13,025 nucleotides of DNA from Phycisphaerae bacterium (lineage in GTDB: Bacteria; Planctomycetota; Phycisphaerae; JAJVII01), in the NCBI GenBank assembly GCA_028706835.1, contig JAQTVL010000051.1:1-13025 (forward strand), given 5' to 3'. Made by a program: the position numbers and the translations under genes. Position 1 is the stretch's first letter. Each line of letters starts with the position of its first letter. Positions 5,400 to 13,025 of this stretch are shown here, piece by piece. The notes under the pieces were generated by a model that had not been told where the DNA came from, made no database searches, and worked only from the letters and a program-made list of their open reading frames with translations.

Positions 5400-6095
5400 A
5401 TGAGACGCAACGATTGGCTGGCGGCGTGCGTGGTGGCGATGATTGTCGCGGCCGTGGTCGTGGCTGCGGCGCTGCCCGCGATTTCCTGGGCGACGGGGCC
5501 GGCGACGGCCGGCGTGCCCGCCCTGCCCCCGACACAACTGACCATCCCGACGCTACAGGCGACCGTGTCGGCGATGGCTGAACGCGAGCCGGGCAAGCCG
5601 GTGAAGGTCAAACTGTCGGCCGTCGCCCCGGCGGCCAGGGCCGGGCAACACGTGCCGGTAACGCTGTCGATCATATCGAGCACGTCGTCGCCGATGGCAC
5701 GTTCCGAGCCGTTGCCGACCCAAGCATTCCGCACAGAGGTCTCCCTCCTCATCGGACCCGAGGGCACGGCATCCAGCACGGTGGATGTTCCGCTCACGTG
5801 GGCCTCACCCGTGTCGACGACCCGTCCAGACGAGTCAGCACAGCAGGCGGCTCGCGTGGCTGAACGGATTCTCGCGGCGAATGCTGCGGTGCAAGCGGTT
5901 CGTCCGGCAACCCGGCCGGACGATGCTGCGGATGCCGCTCGCCTGACCCAGGTCGCCAGAAACCGCCTGCTTGCGACCGTCACCAGTTACCGGATGGTTC
6001 TGAGTTCGTCGGCCGGCGGCGCTACGACCATCGCCGGCCGGTTGAACATGAACGGGAACACTCTCGTGACCACGGGCCTGCAAACCAGCCGGTGA
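5400..6095 (+). CDS. Hypothetical exported or membrane-anchored Ala/Thr/Pro-rich protein
   Basis: I do not recognise this 231-residue protein. Residues 1-5 are polar and charged (MRRND), followed by a long hydrophobic segment to about residue 31 (LAACVVAMIVAAVVVAAALP), a signal peptide or signal anchor. The rest is low-complexity, rich in Ala, Thr, Ser, Pro and Val, with a middle part containing VKVKLSAVAPAARAG and a helical Ala/Arg part (AQQAARVAERILAANAAV). It would act outside the cytoplasm. The ATG at 5400 is preferred, with AAGGAG 6 nt upstream; a GTG one codon earlier sits too close to that site. Its TGA overlaps a possible GTG start of the pentein gene, and the ATG of that gene is 5 nt past the stop, so the two are one transcriptional unit and may act together. 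Confidence 0.7.
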   Translation: MRRNDWLAACVVAMIVAAVVVAAALPAISWATGPATAGVPALPPTQLTIPTLQATVSAMAEREPGKPVKVKLSAVAPAARAGQHVPVTLSIISSTSSPMARSEPLPTQAFRTEVSLLIGPEGTASSTVDVPLTWASPVSTTRPDESAQQAARVAERILAANAAVQAVRPATRPDDAADAARLTQVARNRLLATVTSYRMVLSSSAGGATTIAGRLNMNGNTLVTTGLQTSR

Positions 6096-6100
6096 GTGCC

Positions 6101-7249
6101 ATGAGGCTGCGAGCGATCATCCTGGGTGCGGCGGCGGGCCTGTTGGCGGGCGGAGCGGCCATCTTCGTCTGCTCGCCGTGGGGACAACTGCCGGCATTCT
6201 CGCCGCTGCCCGAGGATCGTGGCCGGATGTCCCGCGTGGTGATGCACTATCACCCGCGGGTGGGGGAGGCGGTTGCGTCGATCTACCGGCAGTTCCTGTC
6301 CGCAGCCGGGCCGAACGTCGAGGTCGTCTGGGTCGTCAACGCGCAGGCAGACCTGGACGACCTGCAAAAGCGGCTGGGCGCGGCCTGGCCCGCGGGACGT
6401 TCGCGGGCCGTGCTCATGGGCAAGGAGGTCTCGACCTGGTCGAAGGACCGCTGCCTGACGCTCACGGCCCCCAGCGACGAGCGGCGGACGTTGCTGCTCG
6501 CGCCCGCGCGCCAGCTCACGTGGAGCCCGCTTCGGACCAACGACCAGGAGGCACCGCATCGCCAGGCCTTGGACTTCGCCGACCAATTCATCTGCCGCGG
6601 GTTGGACGCTGATTTCGACGGGGGAGATTTTCTCATCACCACGCGGCACGCATTCGCCAGTTCGCTGGTGCTGGCAAAGAACCCGCCGTCGGCCGGCCGA
6701 TTCGCGTCGGCTGACGACGTTCGCAAATACCTGGCCCGCGAGCTTCGGTGCGAACTGACCTGGCTGGGGGACACGCCCGACGACGTTCCGCCCCATCACA
6801 TCGGCATGTTCCTCACGGTCATCGGCCAGATCGCGTTCGTCGGGGACGTTCAGTTGGCCAGGCGGATCGCCGCGTCTCAGCCGGACGTCGAGGCTGCACT
6901 ATCAGTCGCGGGCGGCGAGGCGTCAGCGGAGTTTGAGGGCACGCTCCAGTCGCAACTTGGTCGCGTGGCTGGACAGATGCGATCGCTTGGCTACCGAGTC
7001 GTTCGCGTGCCGGTGCTGCCATCGGCGACCACACGGGCCTGGTTCGCGTACAACAACGGCATCGTCGAGACCCGCGACGGCCAGACCATCTTCTACATGC
7101 CGACCTTCGGCGCCCCCTCATTGGATATGATCGCAGCCGGCGTCTTTCAGAACGCCGGCTGCCGAGTCGTACCGATTGATTGCTCAACCATCTGGCCGAT
7201 GGGCGGATCGCTACACTGCCTGGTCAACGTCGTCAGCCGGGCGCAATAG
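6101..7249 (+). CDS. Membrane-anchored agmatine deiminase/PAD-like (pentein superfamily) protein
   Basis: The 382-residue protein begins with an uncleaved-looking hydrophobic anchor (about residues 4-24, no lipobox) and an extracytoplasmic domain resembling agmatine deiminases and bacterial peptidylarginine deiminases, which hydrolyse guanidino groups to ureido groups plus ammonia. Matching motifs in order are TWSKD (112-116, family WxRDxGP, catalytic Asp116), DFDGGDFL (171-178, family EGGN), LVLAKNPP (189-196), PHHIGMF (231-237, catalytic His233), YMPTFG (332-337), and GGSLHC (368-373) with nucleophile Cys373. The family HxD is here HIG: the second acidic residue is replaced by Gly235. The activity could therefore be altered, for example in substrate choice, or lost. 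A GTG at 6092 overlapping the previous TGA is an alternative start; the ATG at 6101 has GGTGAG 4 nt upstream. The protein ends tail-to-tail with the PEP-CTERM gene, 14 bp apart. Confidence 0.75.
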   Translation: MRLRAIILGAAAGLLAGGAAIFVCSPWGQLPAFSPLPEDRGRMSRVVMHYHPRVGEAVASIYRQFLSAAGPNVEVVWVVNAQADLDDLQKRLGAAWPAGRSRAVLMGKEVSTWSKDRCLTLTAPSDERRTLLLAPARQLTWSPLRTNDQEAPHRQALDFADQFICRGLDADFDGGDFLITTRHAFASSLVLAKNPPSAGRFASADDVRKYLARELRCELTWLGDTPDDVPPHHIGMFLTVIGQIAFVGDVQLARRIAASQPDVEAALSVAGGEASAEFEGTLQSQLGRVAGQMRSLGYRVVRVPVLPSATTRAWFAYNNGIVETRDGQTIFYMPTFGAPSLDMIAAGVFQNAGCRVVPIDCSTIWPMGGSLHCLVNVVSRAQ

Positions 7250-7263
7250 CAGCGGCCGCACAC

Positions 7264-9168
7264 TCACACGGTCCGCCGCCGCCGGATTGCCCCGCCGAGA
7301 ATCGCAATCCCGCCGATCGCCAGGAACGCCATCGTCGCCGGCTCGGGGACGACAAGGCCCACGGCGAACTGGCTGTTGTGGTCCAACACCGCCCAAGCCA
7401 CGTTCTTGTTCGTGTCCACGCCCCAGACGTTCCCGTAGTCAATATAGGCCGTATCGTATGCGCCCATGTTCACGCCCGTCCCCGCGCTGAGCCAGGACGC
7501 ACCGTCATCGGCCGAGTAGAGCAAGCCCAGATCCGCCTCCGTCTTGCCGAGAGCCGTCACGGCCGCCTCGCTGTAGGTCATCTGGAGCACATACAGGTCG
7601 CCCGACAGGATTCCGGTGAGCTTAAGCACGTCGGAAACCAGGAAACCCGTGGTCGGATCATTCTCGGCGAGGGTTCGCGTTCGCCACGCCTCGGTGACGG
7701 TTGCATCGCCGGAGGCGCCCCCCTCGATGATGGTGGCTATCGTGCTCAGCGTGGCGGCGCCACCCGTGCCGGTTGTGGCCGTCACCACGCTCTGCAACCC
7801 GCGGTAGTCGACCGTCGAGTTGACGCCGGCGGAAATCGCCGGCCCGAACGTGGCGGCGCTGTTACTCTTGTCAGCCGTCATGTTGCCGAAGCCGGGAACC
7901 AGCCAGCCGCCATCGTTGGCTGGATTCGCAACGCTCTTGAGTTGCGTGAACGTCGTCCCGCCGCCGGCCTTGAACACTTTCTTGCCGCTGTCGGTCCGCA
8001 GAACGGTTCCGGGCGTGCCGGTCAGGGTCTGGATATAGGTCCACTTATAGGGTGCCAGTTTGGCATACTCCACTTGGCCCAGGTTCAGGCTGCCCAGGGT
8101 GACGCTGCCGTTGGTCGCCGTCAGCGATAGGATGCCCCGGTTGGCGACGGTGGTATTGGTCCCCAGGTCGATCGCGCCGTTGATCTTGATGTCGTTTGCG
8201 GCCGTCATGCTGACGTCGCCGGAAAGCTGCGTGTTATCACGGACGTACGTATAGACGTTCCCTTTGACCAGGACGTCGACATAGCCCGCGATGGTGATCT
8301 TCCCGCGGGCGGCAGTGTCGGCAGTGCGCTCGCCAGAAGTAAGCAGGTCGGTCGCCGTGAATGAGCCGTTGGCCCCGTCGGCCTTCGCGTCCCCGTTGAA
8401 TTCAATGTTCCCGCTTTGTAAGAAGGATATAGCGCCGGTCCTGGTATCGACGTTCGCGCCCTCGAAACTGCCGTCGTGCTTGACGTACACGGCGCGGGTG
8501 CCGGTGCCGGTGGTGCCGTTGGTTGTTGCCAGGATGCTGCCGGCTGTGCCGGCGGTGTTGCGGATGAACACGTTGCCATTGCTGTAGATCTCGACCTTAC
8601 CGGCGGTGCCGTAGTTACCATTTATTCCAGAAACAGTAGTTTGGGTGTTGCGGGTGTCGATGGAACTGATCCGAACATCGCCCGCCCGGTCGGCCAAGGT
8701 ATCTACGCCGATGGTCACGTTGCCGCCGTTGTTGTATTGGGGTTGCTCTGCTTTCTTGCCGTCGTTGGCGGTGTCGATGGCGCCGATGCTGATGGTGCCG
8801 GGGTTGATGATCTTTATCCAGCCCGATGGCTGGCCTATCGCGCTGGTGCCGGGGTTCCGGTGGGTCGACAGCCCCGTCGCCCCGGTCCCCGTCAGGTCGT
8901 TGTCGCCGAGGTCGAGAGTGAAGCTAATGTTATTGTTGGTATTGGTCCAGACATTGTACACGCCCAGGTTGAGGCCACCGGTGACGGCATAGACGTACGG
9001 ATTGCCCGTCGTGCCGACTCCGCCGACGTTCGGGAGGACCCCGCCGAGGCTGTGGCCAGTGAGGCTCAGGTCGGCGTTGCCGCCCAAAACCAAGTCCGCG
9101 CGGGCGGGCGCAGCCGATAGAACCGCCAGCACCACGGCCGCCGCTAACACGATCCAGCTTCGAGTCAT
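7264..9168 (-). CDS. PEP-CTERM sorting domain protein, beta-rich surface protein
   Basis: A 634-residue exported protein. Residues 1-24 are a signal peptide (MTRSWIVLAAAV...APARA). The C-terminus (607-634) is a PEP-CTERM sorting tag: VPEPATM, a hydrophobic stretch, then RRRR. Such tags are recognised by exosortase and processed during export to the envelope or matrix. Between them lies a Gly/Asn/Thr-rich series of short strands such as GNVTIGV, GDVRISSIDT, GKVEIYSNGNVFI, GKITIAG and GSVTLGSLNLG (about residues 145-400), suggesting a parallel beta-helix like that of filamentous surface proteins. The part before the tag (DDGASWLSAG, AVLDHNSQFAVG) resembles the end domain common in PEP-CTERM proteins. 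The ATG at 9168 is chosen because GGAG lies 8 nt upstream and a signal peptide follows; the frame is open further upstream but gives no sensible N-terminus. No exosortase gene is in the window. The neighbouring regulator may control it. Confidence 0.88.
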   Translation of the reverse strand: MTRSWIVLAAAVVLAVLSAAPARADLVLGGNADLSLTGHSLGGVLPNVGGVGTTGNPYVYAVTGGLNLGVYNVWTNTNNNISFTLDLGDNDLTGTGATGLSTHRNPGTSAIGQPSGWIKIINPGTISIGAIDTANDGKKAEQPQYNNGGNVTIGVDTLADRAGDVRISSIDTRNTQTTVSGINGNYGTAGKVEIYSNGNVFIRNTAGTAGSILATTNGTTGTGTRAVYVKHDGSFEGANVDTRTGAISFLQSGNIEFNGDAKADGANGSFTATDLLTSGERTADTAARGKITIAGYVDVLVKGNVYTYVRDNTQLSGDVSMTAANDIKINGAIDLGTNTTVANRGILSLTATNGSVTLGSLNLGQVEYAKLAPYKWTYIQTLTGTPGTVLRTDSGKKVFKAGGGTTFTQLKSVANPANDGGWLVPGFGNMTADKSNSAATFGPAISAGVNSTVDYRGLQSVVTATTGTGGAATLSTIATIIEGGASGDATVTEAWRTRTLAENDPTTGFLVSDVLKLTGILSGDLYVLQMTYSEAAVTALGKTEADLGLLYSADDGASWLSAGTGVNMGAYDTAYIDYGNVWGVDTNKNVAWAVLDHNSQFAVGLVVPEPATMAFLAIGGIAILGGAIRRRRTV

Positions 9169-9545
9169 GTGTCTTTCTCCAGCCACCAATGCATACCGTT
9201 CCATGACCATGACAGCTCCTCTAAAGTTTGGATACCTTGAAGCCACCTTGTCGCCCATGGCCGCCACAAGCGGCTCGACTGTTTGAACAATAAGAGATAG
9301 TGCAAACGGCGTGCCACGTGAGAGAACTAATGGTGGAATGTGACGTAACGACTTGTCATTGCAATAGTAAAGAATAATCGCCGGCGGTCGCCGGCAATGA
9401 GGGGATGATGCTTTATTGCAGCACATTACTCATACGGTATGAGCGCATATTGCATAACAAATTGTTCTGACACACGTTATACATGTTACTTGAATCAACA
9501 CCGGCAAGAACAGCCCAGGCCAAGTTAGGGAGGTTGCCCCCCACT
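9169..9545. other. AT-richer regulatory gap between the regulator and the PEP-CTERM gene
   Basis: This 377-bp stretch has no credible gene; the frame open through part of it is an upstream extension of the PEP-CTERM frame. It holds the PEP-CTERM ribosome site (GGAG complement at 9177-9180), a 7-bp perfect hairpin GCCGGCG-GT-CGCCGGC (9380-9395), the CTCATAC palindrome (9429-9443), and an 11-bp palindrome AACAAATTGTT (9456-9466). Bases 9355-9500 are clearly more AT-rich than the flanking genes, as expected for a promoter/operator region. I could not pick a convincing minus-strand -35/-10 pair. Confidence 0.6.
9429..9443. promoter_or_regulatory. Perfect 15-bp palindrome, candidate regulator operator
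   Basis: CTCATAC-G-GTATGAG has 7-bp perfect arms around one base. It lies 103 bp beyond the end of the GntR/LacI-type regulator gene and 260 bp upstream of the PEP-CTERM start codon, within AT-rich DNA. Size and symmetry fit an operator for a dimeric winged-helix repressor. Binding is inference. Confidence 0.45.
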
Positions 9546-10655
9546 TCATTGTCCAGGCGGCGCGGCGGAACCGCAGTCAACCCATTGCGAGGGAAGGTGG
9601 ATGGTCACGGGGCGTCGTTGCGTATTCAGACCCCGCAGCAGATCGACGCCGGCCCGGCCCATTTCATCAGGCGGGCCCTGGTCGAAGCGGCTGAGGGCTT
9701 TCACGCGGTCGCCAAGGTCTCGGCGATGCACACCGCCGGAGATAACACTTAGCTGCGTGGGGACGGCAATGTGAAGTTCGCGGCAAGCATCAAGGATATC
9801 GCAGCCGGCCCGCTGGTTGCCGGCCACGAGGCCGGTCGGCGGTTCCGGGAGTTTGAGCAGCAGGTCTAACTGCTCGGCCAATTTTCGCTCCCCCACTCCG
9901 ACGGGGTCGTCCCTGACCAGCAGGGGGTCAAACGGGATGCGATGGTTCGCCAATGCCTCCCGATAGCCTGCCAGCCTCTCGACCCAGTAGGTTGTGTTGG
10001 GCTGCTTGAGGTCCATATAGGCGACACGCCGGTGCCCCATGCCGATCAGCCGTTCGGTGGCGTGGCAGATTGCCCCCTGCTGATCGACGAGTACCGCATT
10101 GACCAGCACGCCGGCCGGGAGATCCTCATCAATCAGCACCATCGGGACGCCTTGGCGAGCCCAGTTTGCCAGTAGTTCGGCCGGCGGCCGAAACATGATC
10201 GCCGCCAGTCCGACCGTCGGGTCAAGCCCGGCCTCAGTCAACAGGTGCAGTTCGCCGGGGCTCAAGTCGCCATCGGTCTGGCTGATCCGCCGAACCGACA
10301 GCCGCAGGCCGTGGCTGCCGCACTGGGCGTCGATGCCCAGCAGGATGCTCTGCGCGTGGAGGGACCGTGAGAGCGGATCGGGTATCAGGGCAACCACGGA
10401 TCGCAGTTGCCGCAATCGGCCATCGGACGTCTGGCGGGTAAAGTGCCCGCCGCGAAAACGGGCTTCGAGGATCCCCTCCCCCGACAGAACGCCCAGCGCC
10501 TTCCGGGTGACGTGCTCGGTCGTCCCGAACTGCCGGGCCAGTTCCACAATCCCCGGCAGTCGCGAGCCGGGCAGATAGGTCGCCACGCGAGTCCGCAGCA
10601 TCGCCGCCAGTTGCTCGGCTGTCACACGTTGACTTCTTCGACCGCGAAGCGCCAT
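9546..10655 (-). CDS. GntR-HTH/LacI-sensor chimeric transcriptional regulator
   Basis: A 369-residue DNA-binding regulator. Residues about 12-72 form a GntR-type winged helix (TAEQLAAMLRTRV, LPGIVELARQFGTT, VTRKALGVLSGEGILE, ending RFRGGHFTRQ). Residues about 85-355 form a periplasmic-binding-protein-like sensor of the LacI/GalR type, with VVALIPDP, GLAAIMFRPP, VPMVLIDED, NAVLVDQQGA, GHRRVAYMDL and GLVAGNQRAGCDIL. This architecture, as in Bacillus AraR, usually senses a sugar or small metabolite. Key ligand residues cannot be read from sequence alone. The gene runs in the same direction as the PEP-CTERM gene downstream and divergently from dnaE. The ATG at 10655 is the first possible start in frame. 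It has no Shine-Dalgarno, and a TATAAT ends only 6 nt upstream, suggesting leaderless mRNA. The likely target is itself and/or the PEP-CTERM gene. Confidence 0.88.
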   Translation of the reverse strand: MALRGRRSQRVTAEQLAAMLRTRVATYLPGSRLPGIVELARQFGTTEHVTRKALGVLSGEGILEARFRGGHFTRQTSDGRLRQLRSVVALIPDPLSRSLHAQSILLGIDAQCGSHGLRLSVRRISQTDGDLSPGELHLLTEAGLDPTVGLAAIMFRPPAELLANWARQGVPMVLIDEDLPAGVLVNAVLVDQQGAICHATERLIGMGHRRVAYMDLKQPNTTYWVERLAGYREALANHRIPFDPLLVRDDPVGVGERKLAEQLDLLLKLPEPPTGLVAGNQRAGCDILDACRELHIAVPTQLSVISGGVHRRDLGDRVKALSRFDQGPPDEMGRAGVDLLRGLNTQRRPVTIHLPSQWVDCGSAAPPGQ

Positions 10656-10661
10656 GACCGT

Positions 10662-10667
10662 ATTATA
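10662..10667 (-). promoter_or_regulatory. -10 element giving a leaderless regulator transcript
   Basis: On the minus strand TATAAT is followed by ACGGTC and then the ATG of the regulator, exactly the spacing that places +1 at the A of the start codon. No -35 better than 3 of 6 matches (GTCACG) lies 17 bp upstream. Confidence 0.55.
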
Positions 10668-10685
10668 ACCACCTGTTCCCTGGCC

Positions 10686-10714
10686 GTGACAACCAACCTC
10701 GCCGGTGATATAGT
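10686..10714 (+). promoter_or_regulatory. dnaE promoter with extended -10
   Basis: GTGACA (10686-10691, 5 of 6 matches to TTGACA) is followed after exactly 17 bp by TATAGT (10709-10714, 5 of 6 to TATAAT), preceded by TGA to make an extended -10. Transcription would start near 10721, 30 nt before the dnaE ATG. It is back-to-back with the regulator's -10, the two -10 boxes being 41 bp apart. Confidence 0.65.
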
Positions 10715-10715
10715 G

Positions 10716-10729
10716 GCCTCATCCGAGGC
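10716..10729. promoter_or_regulatory. Palindrome at the predicted dnaE transcription start
   Basis: GCCTC-ATCC-GAGGC has perfect 5-bp arms with a 4-bp centre and straddles the predicted +1 of dnaE. It could be an operator or a small 5' hairpin; it is short enough to be chance. Confidence 0.3.
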
Positions 10730-10750
10730 AGATCAATTGGAGGGTCACGG

Positions 10751-13025
<2,275 letters not shown>

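Noticed and set aside
7180..8130. 316-residue plus-strand open frame overlapping the PEP-CTERM gene
   Set aside because: It is antisense to a protein with a clear signal peptide and sorting tag, has no recognisable domain, and overlaps the end of the pentein gene.
9380..9395. GCCGGCG-GT-CGCCGGC hairpin as a terminator for the regulator
   Set aside because: It has only a 2-nt centre and no T-run on the minus-strand side; such GC dyads are common by chance in GC-rich DNA.
9169..9426. N-terminal extension of the PEP-CTERM gene to 720 residues
   Set aside because: The extension has no ribosome site and would bury the signal peptide in the protein interior; the ATG at 9168 has GGAG 8 nt upstream.

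Overview
This is a GC-rich bacterial chromosomal window with housekeeping genes at both ends and an accessory middle. It most likely comes from a planctomycete (Phycisphaerae-like) or a close relative in the PVC group. The pointers are a PEP-CTERM secreted protein with a VPEPATM...RRRR tail, a GntR-HTH/LacI-sensor chimeric regulator beside it, compound palindromic intergenic repeats, and appended small toxin-antitoxin-like modules. The phylum call is inference; no rRNA or other taxonomic marker is present.

Left part (1-4300, all + strand): the 3' end of ilvB and complete ilvN (acetolactate synthase, branched-chain amino acid synthesis), separated by a 120-bp heptamer-repeat inverted repeat. 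A hicA-hicB toxin-antitoxin pair follows ilvN by only 17 nt, with a near-ideal extended -10 for hicB inside the end of hicA. Next is asd (aspartate-semialdehyde dehydrogenase) with an odd Cys/Gly-rich tail, then a tightly coupled pair of small DUF4160 and DUF2442 genes.

Middle (4300-7250, + strand): truA (tRNA pseudouridine synthase), a 324-bp gap holding a large compound palindrome made of two inverted hairpins, and a two-gene unit. The first gene of the unit is an unrecognised, probably exported Ala/Thr/Pro-rich protein. The second is a membrane-anchored protein of the agmatine deiminase/peptidylarginine deiminase (pentein) superfamily whose HxD catalytic motif reads HxG.

Right part: on the - strand, a 634-residue PEP-CTERM beta-rich surface protein lies tail-to-tail with the pentein gene. 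Upstream of it is a GntR/LacI-type regulator that appears to be transcribed leaderless. A 377-bp AT-richer gap between these two carries a perfect operator-like palindrome. Divergent from the regulator is dnaE (DNA polymerase III alpha), with a good promoter and Shine-Dalgarno sequence; it runs off the end of the window.

No rRNA, tRNA, CRISPR array, transposase or complete IS was seen. The most promising leads are the membrane-anchored variant pentein with its unknown partner, the compound palindrome at 5144-5265, the ilvB-ilvN heptamer palindrome, and the regulator/operator arrangement around the PEP-CTERM gene.
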